A stretch of 64,000 nucleotides of DNA from Poriferisodalis sp965198245 (lineage in GTDB: Bacteria > Actinomycetota > Acidimicrobiia > Acidimicrobiales > Poriferisodalaceae). Shown here piece by piece: positions 50,742-59,651 of this stretch. Numbering within the stretch: position 1 is the first letter of the stretch; each line of letters starts with the position of its first letter. The DNA lies in NCBI RefSeq assembly GCF_965198245.1, contig NZ_OZ240249.1:930001-994000 (forward strand). The letters run 5' to 3'. Made by a program: the position numbers and the translations under genes. The notes under the pieces were generated by a model that saw only the letters and a list, made by a program, of their open reading frames with translations, made no database searches and had not been told where the DNA came from.

Positions 50742-51237
50742 GCTGACACCGACCAAATGATGCGGGCACCGCGTGGATGAGGAGCGTCGTAGCAGCGCTC
50801 TTCTCCGACCGACATCCAGGCTCCTTGCCCTGCTTGGACCCGACAAGCGTAGTCCTAGGCCCTCCTGCGACACATCTCAGATCACACAGGGACGTAAGGC
50901 GATGTAGCAGCGAGAAACAGTGCCCCGGTTGGCGTCTTCTCGCTAAAGACGACGGCCGTAGGCATCCGCGATCGCGGTGGCCTGGCGCGCGAACATTGAT
51001 TCGTTGCGTGTCGGCTGATCTGTTCGGCGAGGCGCAGTGTCGGTGTTGCCGGGTTGGGCTTGGGAGCCGTGTGCGGGTCAGTCCCGTGTGACTCGGCGAC
51101 GGCTTGGTCAGTTTGGAGTGGCGGACATGCGAGTTCGACGGTTTGGCTCTGAGAGTCGCATGGCGGCACTGTGCAGTGAGCCGGACCCGGTGGCGGCAGC
51201 GGCGGCAATGACACCGATCTTGGGGGAGGGGTAACGG

Positions 51238-52236
51238 ATGGCGGCTGACTCGTCAGATCGAAACGAGGACGTTCTGGAGCAGGTGCGCGGCCATTGCGAT
51301 TCTTTCTACCGCGAGATGTCGGTCAGCGCCTATTTCAACACTCGTCTGGCGATTCTCGCCGCCGTCAACGAGCACCGGGAGCAGTTCATTTCGTGGGCTG
51401 ATCAGGGCCTCAGCTTCCATGGTGTGCACATCACGATTCCCAGCGTCGAGGTCGACGATGATCTGCCGGACCCGCCGTCGGCGTACGACGATCCCTTGCA
51501 GTGGTACATCCAGGCCGAGACGCTCTCGCTGCTGCATCACGCGCTGGAGACTCTGCTGCAGCTCTACACAGGCTTGGTCGATGCTTCGGACTGGTGGGAC
51601 CCGCTGGCGGCTCTCGCCGACCGAGACCGCAGGCTGCCCAAGCTCGTCGCGCAGCACATCACCGGCAAGCACAAGCATGAAATGCGATCCGACGTCAGCT
51701 ACCTGCTGCTCGGCCAAGAGTCGGTGCCAGATGACGACGCCGAGCGCTTGGCGGCCATCGACAACCTGTCAGGAATCCTGCACGTGCTCGCACGTGAATG
51801 GCTCGACGCCCGCCGTCCCTACAACGCCATCAAGCACGGACTGCGCGTCTCCCAGACCGACGCATCGTTCAGCCTCGGACGGACCGCAGACGACTTGGTG
51901 AGCATCGCCGACGGCCCGAGCATCAAGTTCTTGAACCACACCGACTGGGAACGCCACCCACCCGGCGACGCCAGCGAGAAGATACGGCACTGGACCGTCG
52001 AGACGCACTGGATCAATTTCGGCCACGCAAGCAATCTGATCGCTGTGTCCTGCATGCTGATCGACTGCCTGTGGTCTGTGGCGGTCGCACGCTGGTCCGA
52101 GTCAGGCGTCGATGACCTTCAATTGGCGCTTCCCGACCCTAACGAGATCAACCCGAGGACTCTCCGCGCCGGCGACGCCGGGACGCCGGGACAGAAGATG
52201 ACTTGGGGCTTGTTCACCGAGACGAAGCCGGCCTGA
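51238..52236 (+). CDS. Hypothetical helical protein (HEPN-like?)
   Basis: 332 residues, mostly helical. LSLLHHALETLLQLYTGLVD and ARRPYNAIKHGLRVS recall HEPN or DUF5677-like proteins where a basic residue and a His close the bundle, but the strict RN...H motif is absent. The start ATG lies after a G/A-rich stretch GGGGGAGGGG. It is convergent with the TIGR02391 gene. Confidence 0.5.
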   Translation: MAADSSDRNEDVLEQVRGHCDSFYREMSVSAYFNTRLAILAAVNEHREQFISWADQGLSFHGVHITIPSVEVDDDLPDPPSAYDDPLQWYIQAETLSLLHHALETLLQLYTGLVDASDWWDPLAALADRDRRLPKLVAQHITGKHKHEMRSDVSYLLLGQESVPDDDAERLAAIDNLSGILHVLAREWLDARRPYNAIKHGLRVSQTDASFSLGRTADDLVSIADGPSIKFLNHTDWERHPPGDASEKIRHWTVETHWINFGHASNLIAVSCMLIDCLWSVAVARWSESGVDDLQLALPDPNEINPRTLRAGDAGTPGQKMTWGLFTETKPA

Positions 52237-52335
52237 ACGGACCGACACCCAAGGGACATTCTGGACCGGCGTGGTTCGTTCGGCCGCGAGGCGGACCAGG
52301 CACGCCGACCCGATGCGTCTGCCCAGCGAGCAGAC

Positions 52336-53130
52336 TCACGCCGATACGTGCTCCACCAATTCGCTCGATTCCACCCAGCGGGCGAGGACGCTGAGCGCCG
52401 CAAGCTGTTCGAGAGCCTCTTGCTCGTCCAGACCGTCTGTGCCATGCGCCTGCGGGTTCCGGATGCCTTGCGCACAGCCCATGCCGAGAAACTGTGCCCC
52501 CTCGTGCGCAGACGTCCACCTCTGAGGCTGCTCGTCCTTGTCGATCTCAGTGAAGCGAAGGCGGGGTGCGTCAACTTCAGGGTCCTTGGTGGAGAACGCC
52601 TGCGAATACATGTCCTTGCCGTAGACGTCTTGGCGGCGGGCCTTGATCTGCGTCTGGCGCTCGACGGCCTTCGTCGCGTCGTGAACGGCATGCCCGTAGT
52701 GGCCGTCGTCCCAAAGGTTTCTGGCGGCGTCCCAGACCCACCGGTGAAGACGATCCGCTCGCAGTCGCGGACCGCTCGGCTCGAACAGTGCCTCTCGTGT
52801 CTCTTGCTGGTCCAGGATTCCCGCTAGACGTTCCGCATGTGCGATCACACCGTCCCACTGCCATTGGCGGCCGAGAGGCTTGAACCTGTCTCGGCCTCCG
52901 CGCGGATCGATGGTTTCAGCGGTCTCCTCGATCAACGGGTGCAAGCGCAGCAGCGATATCTGAGAAGCGTCTTGTACGGCGGCACTACGTGCCCGGTTGA
53001 GACTGGCCTGCCGACCTGCGGGACTTTGTGATTTCCCGAACGCAGTCTTATAGGCGGCGAGGTTTTCCCTCAGGAGTCGAAGGAATGTCGTGACCTGCTC
53101 CTTCGCGAGATCGACATTTACCGAATTCAC
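52336..53130 (-). CDS. TIGR02391-family (Ymh) HEPN-like protein
   Basis: 264 residues. DDGHYGHAVHDATKAVERQT, DVYGKDMYSQAFSTKDP and GAQFLGMGCAQGIRNPQAHG are the defining segments of TIGR02391. RNPQAH fits the HEPN RN...H pattern, and EQLAALSVLARWVE forms the last helix. Members are common in defence islands and are presumed RNases or abortive-infection proteins. Confidence 0.82.
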   Translation of the reverse strand: MNSVNVDLAKEQVTTFLRLLRENLAAYKTAFGKSQSPAGRQASLNRARSAAVQDASQISLLRLHPLIEETAETIDPRGGRDRFKPLGRQWQWDGVIAHAERLAGILDQQETREALFEPSGPRLRADRLHRWVWDAARNLWDDGHYGHAVHDATKAVERQTQIKARRQDVYGKDMYSQAFSTKDPEVDAPRLRFTEIDKDEQPQRWTSAHEGAQFLGMGCAQGIRNPQAHGTDGLDEQEALEQLAALSVLARWVESSELVEHVSA

Positions 53131-53883
53131 CTCGACAACCTAGGGAGTGTGGGGTGGACCCATGCAGCGGAGATTCGGGTACGCGGGGAGACTCGTACCC
53201 GATGCTGATCAGGGGTGCACTCCGCGAGTAGAGGGCGTTTCGTCGCGTAGCCGTCGCCCCGCAAAATCGAACACCCTCGTCAGCAGTTCACATCGACTCA
53301 CAGCGCAGCCATCGGCGCGAACTGTCCCCACGCGGCTCCGATACGGCGCCGGATACGGTGCGGCGCATGGCCTCGGTGCCGAGCGAAGCAGACATTGCGC
53401 TTGCTCGTGAACTATTCGACAAGTGGGACAACGGCAGCGGGACGTCCAAGAGCGAGTTGGAAAGGCAGACATGGGGCGACGGCTCGTCTCATGGACGGCG
53501 CTTTGACCGTTTCGTTCGAACGTACTTGGGCGTCGAGACTTCTCGGCCTTCGAGGCAGTCGGATCGCATCGCCGATCTCGAAGCCCAAGTCCGTGCCTTG
53601 GGCGTCCAGCCGGTCGGCACTGCCGAGATCGAGTGGCAGGTCCACCTTCAGCAGGCCAGAGCTTCGTGCCTGGAAGCGCTCCGGGTCTGGAACGATCCCT
53701 CCAGCGCATTCCGCACAGGGGCGTTCGCGCTGCTGTTCGTGACGGCGTGGAATAGCCTCGCGTTGGCGCTGCTGCAACGCGAAGGCAAGGAATGGAGACA
53801 TGTCGACGAATTGGGGCAGCCGATCCTGAGCAGGGGACAGGAGCAGTCGCTCAGCACCGGCGAGCTTGTCGGCCTTGCCCTAG

Positions 53884-55600
53884 GAGACTGCTGATTTATT
53901 GGGCGCGATTTCCGCGTGCGGGGTGGGGGAGCGCGGGACAATGTCGGGGTGCAGGGCTCAGCGGATCAGGATCGGGTGTTGTTGGACGCGGCGGCGGTGT
54001 GCGGGCATCTTGTGCCGCCGGGGTCGGTGCATGCGTTGTTGGCCGAGCATCGTGGCCGGCTGTTCGGCGACGAGTTGTTCGAGGATCTGTTCGCGTCGGG
54101 GCGGGGCCGTCCGTCGGTGCCGGGCGAGGTGATCGCTGCGGTGATGGTGCTGCAGGCTTTGGAGGGCCTGTCGGACCGTGAAGCGTGTCGGCGGTTGCGG
54201 ACTGATGTGGCGTGGAAGGCCGCGGCGGGGCTGGCGTTGACCGATGAGGGGTTCCATCACACGGTGCTGACGCTGTGGCGCAACAAGCTGCGCGCAAGCG
54301 ACCGCGCGGACCGGATCTTCGACGCGGTGCGCGAGCTGATCGCTCTCAGCGGCGCTGTTGCTGGCAGGTCCAGACGTGTTTTGGACTCGACGGTGCTCGA
54401 CGACGCGGTGGCCCGCCAGGACACCGTCACGATGCTGAGGGTGCAGATCCGTCGGGTCCGCAAGCTGGCGCCCGACCTGGGCGAGGTCCCGGTGCGCGAA
54501 CGCAATCTCGACCCCGCGGGGCCCGAGGTGGACTGGTCCGATCCCGCCGACATGGAGCGGCTGGTGTCTGAGCTGGTCGACGACGCGTTGGATCTGATCG
54601 GCGCAGCGGGGGACCTCGACCTCGACGCGGCCCAGGGCGACGCGGTGGGCCTGTTGGGGCTGGTCGCGGGCCAGGACGTGGAGCCCGCCGGGGAGCCGGG
54701 CCGGTGGCGGATCGCCCGCAGAACCGCGACCGGCCGGGTGATCTCGGTTGTGGATCCCCAGTCGCGTCACACTCACAAGACCGCCCACAGCTACCGCGAC
54801 GGCTACAAGGCCCACATCGCCGCCGAGCCCGACACTGGTCTGGTCACCGCGGCTGATCTGTCTGCCGGCGACACCGGCGACGCCGACGCCGCGATGGGAC
54901 TGCTCGCCGACGAGCCCGCCGGCATCACGGTGCTCGCCGACAGCGCCTATGGCACCGGCACGCTGAGAGCCGACCTGCGAGCAGCCGAGATGGACGCGGT
55001 GATCAAGCCGCCGCCGCTGAACACTGCTGTCGAAGGCGGCTACAGCATCGACGACTTCGACATCGGCTACAGCATCGACCCCCACAGCGGCCGCTTCTGC
55101 GGCACCGTGACCTGCCCCGCCGCCGTCACCGTGAACATCACTCCCAAAGGCAACGCCAGCTTCGGCCGACACTGCCGAGCCTGCCCCCACAGGGACCGCT
55201 GCACCACCGCCAAGCACGGGCGCACCCTCAAGGTCAACCCCCACCACGACCTGCTCAAAGCAGCACGCGCCCAGGCTCGCACCGAAGCGTTCCAGCACGC
55301 CTACCGCACGCATCGGCCCATGGCCGAAAGAACCATCGCGTGGATCGTCCGCCGAGCCCGAAGATGCCCCTACCGCGGCGCCGACAACAACCGGCACTGG
55401 CTGAGACTGCGCGCCGCAGCCGTCAACCTGGGACGCCTCGCCAACCTCGGACTCCACCACAACGGCACCAACTGGGCCACCGCCTGAACAACCAGCCAGC
55501 ACGCCCACACCGACAACGCCCCAACCAGCCCGCCCGCCACCGCGCCGCCGCCCCCACGCCCCAAAACAGCGACACCACAAACCACTTGCTCAGCAGTCTC
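53884..55600. mobile_element. IS1182-family element
   Basis: The inverted ends are GAGACTGCTGA at the left and TCAGCAGTCTC at the right. CTAG flanks both sides (53880-53883 and 55601-55604) as a palindromic 4-base target duplication. The element is complete, with one long transposase gene. Confidence 0.9.
53949..55487 (+). CDS. IS1182-family transposase
   Basis: 512 residues from the GTG at 53949; the frame is open from 53916. An N-terminal domain (LFASGRGRPSVPGEVIAAVM, LSDREACRRLRTDVAWK) precedes the DDE domain: VLDSTVLDDAV, ITVLADSAYGTG and the late MAERTIAWIVRRARRCPYRG. A Cys-rich stretch (CRACPHRDRC) is as in IS1182. Intact. Confidence 0.92.
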   Translation: MQGSADQDRVLLDAAAVCGHLVPPGSVHALLAEHRGRLFGDELFEDLFASGRGRPSVPGEVIAAVMVLQALEGLSDREACRRLRTDVAWKAAAGLALTDEGFHHTVLTLWRNKLRASDRADRIFDAVRELIALSGAVAGRSRRVLDSTVLDDAVARQDTVTMLRVQIRRVRKLAPDLGEVPVRERNLDPAGPEVDWSDPADMERLVSELVDDALDLIGAAGDLDLDAAQGDAVGLLGLVAGQDVEPAGEPGRWRIARRTATGRVISVVDPQSRHTHKTAHSYRDGYKAHIAAEPDTGLVTAADLSAGDTGDADAAMGLLADEPAGITVLADSAYGTGTLRADLRAAEMDAVIKPPPLNTAVEGGYSIDDFDIGYSIDPHSGRFCGTVTCPAAVTVNITPKGNASFGRHCRACPHRDRCTTAKHGRTLKVNPHHDLLKAARAQARTEAFQHAYRTHRPMAERTIAWIVRRARRCPYRGADNNRHWLRLRAAAVNLGRLANLGLHHNGTNWATA

Positions 55601-56368
55601 CTAGAGGGCGACCAGTGCCGAGGAGTTCGAGAGAACGTCGGCAAGTGGATCGAGTTGCGCAATGCAGTGGCCCATCGGCATCTGCCGGCATTGGACGCCC
55701 TAGTGATTCCCCTTGCGCAGTCAGGGCTGCTGAATTTCGAGAACGTCCTCGTCGAAGAGTTCGGCCCTGAGTACCAGGTCGGCGAGAAGCTCTCGGTGCC
55801 GCTGCAGCTCTCAGGGTTCCGCGACCCGGGGGTTCTGTCATCGCTGAAGAGGCTGCAGTCGTCGTTGCCGCCTGATGTGCAGGCAGTCCTCGCCGCTGCC
55901 GATGCCGCACCGGCGGAATTGTTGTCCGATCCGACGTACATGCTGCGAGTGGCGTTCGTCCCGGTTGTACACGGCTCGGGCCGCAGTCCTGATTCGGTCG
56001 CTTACTTCGTGCCGCCCGGTGAGGTGCCCTCCGAACTGGCCGAAACTCTCGAACGGTACGTCGTGCTGGCCAAGCCGACGGCTCGTCCGAACTTCACCGC
56101 AACCGACGTGATCAACGAGGTCCAACGCCGGGCCGGCTTCAAATTCAGTGTCCACGACCACATTCAGGCGTGCCGCAATCTCGGTGTGCGCCCGCCAGTC
56201 GGCGAGCCGGAGACGACGCTCGACTTCCGTTACGCCGAGTACATCAGCAGCCTCAAGAGACACCTCTACAGCCAAGCGTGGATCGACCTCCTCGTCAGCG
56301 AGTTCGCTACCCCACAGAGATTCACCGAGTTGACCGGACGTACGGCTGTGCCACTGGAAGCTCCCTAG

Positions 56369-56817
56369 CCAGCCCCGTCAGCTTGAGTGGCATGCACGTC
56401 ACGCGTCCCCTGAATCGACGCGCGCGGCCCGCCGAACCACGGCGAACTCCATCGGTCGGTTGCATGTGTCGGCAACGATCATCATGACCGTTCACTTGCA
56501 ACCACCGATGGAGTTCGCCCACCCTCGACTCGACCAGCGAATTGCAACCGCACCGAGGCGCTGCACAGGGATTGCCAGATCTTGTGGTTCGTCACGGGTT
56601 GGGTGGCCTGTGCAGACACAAAGAGATTAGGGCCGTCGTCCCTGAGTTGCGCTAGCCACCCGGCATCGCCGCGGGGACCATCCGCAACAATCTGGCCTAT
56701 GAGCACTGATACCGCTGCGCCGACCACACCCGATGAACACCACCACAACCCGTTACAGAGCATTCCCAAATATCACAGGCGCTACCAGCCGACTCGGCCA
56801 CGAGGATCAATCAGAGG
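56369..56817. other. Intergenic region with large inverted repeat and diverged repeat
   Basis: No gene is supported. It holds the inverted repeat at 56441-56519 and, at about 56573-56720, sequence related to 36848-36990. Confidence 0.5.
56441..56519. repeat. 27-28 bp inverted repeat around a 24-base centre
   Basis: The left arm (56441-56468) starts GGCGAACTCCATCGGT and the right arm (56493-56519) ends ACCGATGGAGTTCGCC. After the first 16 bases the arms continue to pair (GGTTGCA...GTG) with one base offset. The centre also has a weaker AACG...CGTT dyad. It could be a strong transcription terminator for the DUF3644 gene, a small palindromic mobile element, or a site for DNA processing. Confidence 0.75.
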
Positions 56818-57603
56818 CTACTCATTCTTGGCAGTTACCTGCCAATTTCGTGGTGGTTGGGCGAGAATCCTCAGATAGTCGAGTAGATTTCTATGCCTTC
56901 CGATGTCGTCCATTTCGAATGGGCGTCCATGCATCAGTTGATTGCGCAGTTTGCGCGCACACTCGATTTCGCCGGTAACTGTAGCTCGGTCTTGATTGGT
57001 GCCGAGCAGCTCCCAGTTATTCTGTTGTTCAAGTATCGTCCGGCAATCACCCATCCCGAGATCATCAAGCGTCTTGATCGAAATATCGGCTTCTCCGCGC
57101 TGACCGGGTGTGTACTTGTCAGTACACCTTTCGACGAGTCTTCGGAGGAGAACTTCAATCTCGCTTAACAGAAAGAAGGGTTCTGAACTCTCTGCAAGAT
57201 ACTCGGTAAGGTCGTAGAGGGTAACGAGACCATCAATCCGGCCTTTATCTCGTACAAGAACGATTTCTGTATCCAGTATCCTGGGAATTGCGGTAAATAG
57301 ATCTAGATCTTTGTCGACGACGTGCTGATTTTCTACTAGTGCCTCAGCAAGCGAGGGTTCGCGCCGGCCAAGTCGGGCGCGCGCGATGCTCCGCCAAGTC
57401 ACGATACCCCTTAGATATTTGCTCCAAGGTTCATCGTGATCGAAGACAGGAATCTGGTTGTACTTGTGGAGCAGCATCAAGGTCTCGACATACCCAATTG
57501 GCTTGTCTATATGCGTCCACACCAGTTTTTCACCGAGGGAGGAACTCGGAATGGAGGAAACAAAAATCGGATAAGTCGATGAGAGTTCGTTGCCTAGGGT
57601 CAT
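56818..57603 (-). CDS. CBS-domain / HEPN fusion protein
   Basis: 261 residues from the ATG at 57603. Two CBS-like halves are visible: YVETLMLLHKYNQIPVFDHD with LRGIVTWRSIA, and LFTAIPRILDTEIVLVRDKG with IDGLVTLYDLTEYL. CBS pairs bind adenine nucleotides. The C-terminal helical part ends ARKLRNQLMHGRPFE, where R220-N221-x3-H225 is the HEPN RNase motif. I infer a nucleotide-gated RNase. Base composition is clearly less G/C-rich than neighbouring genes, pointing to recent transfer. Confidence 0.72.
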   Translation of the reverse strand: MTLGNELSSTYPIFVSSIPSSSLGEKLVWTHIDKPIGYVETLMLLHKYNQIPVFDHDEPWSKYLRGIVTWRSIARARLGRREPSLAEALVENQHVVDKDLDLFTAIPRILDTEIVLVRDKGRIDGLVTLYDLTEYLAESSEPFFLLSEIEVLLRRLVERCTDKYTPGQRGEADISIKTLDDLGMGDCRTILEQQNNWELLGTNQDRATVTGEIECARKLRNQLMHGRPFEMDDIGRHRNLLDYLRILAQPPRNWQVTAKNE

Positions 57604-58257
57604 GTGGTCTATTCTCCTTCGGCAGTCGCGATTGCAGGTCCTTGTGATTTTCGTTTCATGATTCACATGAGTTTGTAGCGACCGTCCGTCTTGAGGTTCG
57701 CGAGAGTGGCTATTGCCGACTATTGCAGTCGTTTTCTTGTTTACCGGATGGGGATGAGTGTATCTGCCCCATGACGGGTGACGAGTTCCGATCGTGGTCG
57801 CGTTTGATCAATCACGGTGACCGATCTTGCGATGTAGTTGCCACCGGTGGCGGTGCCAGTGTGGCAGCAGGGCTGAGCGCGTTGGAATGCGCTCGTGTCG
57901 ATCCGCACGTGGCTATGTGTGCGAGCGCCGAGGACATATCCCCGGTGTCCGGCGATCTTCTCGGGAGTTGGACCGCGGTCGGGGCCGTGGCGGTGTGTAG
58001 CGGCGGCACGCCGCGGCGTGGGGTACACGCCCGGCGGGCCTGGACGGAGATCTCTGTCACGGGCGAGGGTTGGGAACTATCGGACACAGCGGCGGTGTGC
58101 GGGTATCTGTCGGCGGCGTGATCGGTGCGATGAGTCCCATGTAGTGGTGTAAGGAGGGGAGCAGCTTGTGCTGTGCCCGGGACGAATGCGCGGCACACCA
58201 GCAAATGGCACCAGAGTCGATCATTCGACAGACCCGAATCGGTTAGCCTCCAGCTCT

Positions 58258-59409
58258 GTGTTTGTCCTGTTGGCCCGAATTTGTCCGTTCATCGTGCTGC
58301 TATGCGCCCTGACGCTGACTGCCGTCGCGCTGCCGTCTCCCGCTCATGCAGCGCCAGCGATGCATTTGCCTCCCGATGCGACTAGAGGCGATTGCCCGGG
58401 TAAGATTGCAGTTGTCGTGGCGTCTGATGCCGATGCGCAGTCAGACGTTTACTCGGCCGTCACACTGGCCGGAGCACTGGGGACTGAATGCCTCGTGCTC
58501 GCAGGGGAGCGAACTGGACCTATGCCTCCTGAGCAACGTGCTCGGTTGGACCGCGCTGCTTCTGGCGGCTATGTCGTCGGTGGCACGTCAGCAGTCCCAA
58601 CCAGCAAGCTGGCAGGCCGCACAATGAAAAGAATCGGTGGTGCCGACCGCTGGGAGACAGCGCGCGCCGTCGGCACTGAGGTGGCACTGCTAGTTGGAGA
58701 CATGCCCGCCGAGGGCGGGCAGATCGTAGGAGAGGCGGCCGGAAGCTGCCCAGCCAGACCTTATCGGCATAGGAGTGGCAAAGTGAATCCGGCGCTGGAT
58801 CTACGGTGCGCGGACTTGCGAGCTGCGGATATGACAGGGTTGAACATGCGACGCATTAATCTGTATCAGGCAGATCTCCGTGACGCCAAGCTTGAGGGCG
58901 TGAACCTCCACGATGCATCCTTGTCAGGTGCCGATCTGCGGAACGCCGATCTTGATAGCGTACAGTTCTTTGGCGCATCCTTGTTGGGTGCCGATCTGCG
59001 GAGAGCTGATCTCCGCAAGTCGATTCTCGCGGGCGCGGACATTACATGTGCTGATTTCTCTGGCGCGAATCTTCAAGACGCCGTGCTGCCGGGTCTGCTG
59101 TGGCGACCGTGTATATTCAAGATCACCTTTCCTGCACCCAACTTTGCTGATGCAAACCTACGACGCGCGAGTCTCGTCAATACCGACTTCAATCACGTGG
59201 ACTTCTCCAACGCCGACTTACGTGAATCATCGCTCGATAACGCGGATTTCACGCATGCGAACCTCGAGGGTGCGGATCTACGTAACGCAGACTTGACAAG
59301 GGCAAACTTCTTCAGTGCAAATCTCAATGGCGCTGACTTGCGCGGGGCAACCCTCACATTCGCCCGCTTTGACTATGCGACAACGAGTGGGTGCCGAGGA
59401 TGCCCGTGA
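58258..59409 (+). CDS. Secreted CWB2 and pentapeptide-repeat protein
   Basis: 383 residues from the GTG at 58258, which places a good signal peptide first (VFVLLARICPFIVLLCALTL, cut after SPAHA). The N-terminal mature part has GGYVVGGTSAVPTSKLAG with RIGGADRWETARAVG, the cell-wall-binding repeat type 2 pattern. From about residue 190 on there are A(D/N)Lxx pentapeptide repeats (ADLRNADL, ADLRRADL, ANLEGADL and others), making a right-handed beta-helix. It is probably a cell-surface protein. No regulatory partner seen. The 430 bases upstream hold no clear gene. Confidence 0.75.
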   Translation: MFVLLARICPFIVLLCALTLTAVALPSPAHAAPAMHLPPDATRGDCPGKIAVVVASDADAQSDVYSAVTLAGALGTECLVLAGERTGPMPPEQRARLDRAASGGYVVGGTSAVPTSKLAGRTMKRIGGADRWETARAVGTEVALLVGDMPAEGGQIVGEAAGSCPARPYRHRSGKVNPALDLRCADLRAADMTGLNMRRINLYQADLRDAKLEGVNLHDASLSGADLRNADLDSVQFFGASLLGADLRRADLRKSILAGADITCADFSGANLQDAVLPGLLWRPCIFKITFPAPNFADANLRRASLVNTDFNHVDFSNADLRESSLDNADFTHANLEGADLRNADLTRANFFSANLNGADLRGATLTFARFDYATTSGCRGCP

Positions 59410-59651
59410 ATGAGGTTATGCGTATCGCACCCAAGACAGAATTGAATGAGGCTTCGCGAGCGGGGAGCGTCCGACAGTCTCCATTCGGAGGTGTTTGACG
59501 AGGACTTCACGTAGCGCGTTGAAGCAGGCCGCGCGCCGACCTGAGTCAGTCGATTGAGATGTGGCGACGGGTCTGACTTGGCATTGGCGGATGTCCTTGC
59601 GCAGCTGAGCGCAGCACAGCGGTCAACGCAGAAGCTGAGAAAGCGTCTGTG

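Larger units (their letters stand above)
53367..56368 (+). pseudogene. DUF3644-like HEPN gene split by IS1182
   Basis: The 5' part (53367-53883) and 3' part (55605-56368) are in frame once the IS and one CTAG are removed. The join then reads LVGLALEGDQCRGVRENV and the protein would be 426 residues. LLFVTAWNSLALALLQREGK and VGKWIELRNAVAHRHLPALD match DUF3644. RNAVAH is the HEPN RN...H motif, encoded in the 3' part, so the insertion separates the front from the active site. As it stands it is inactivated. Confidence 0.8.

Noticed and set aside
53958..55580. 540-codon open frame on the minus strand
   Set aside because: It is antisense to the IS1182 transposase and has no recognisable domain.
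57723..58121. Open frame of 132 codons before the pentapeptide gene
   Set aside because: It has no motifs and a weak start. Its end (TAAVCGYLSAA) faintly resembles the start of the IS1182 transposase (DAAAVCGHLVPP), too little to call a relic.
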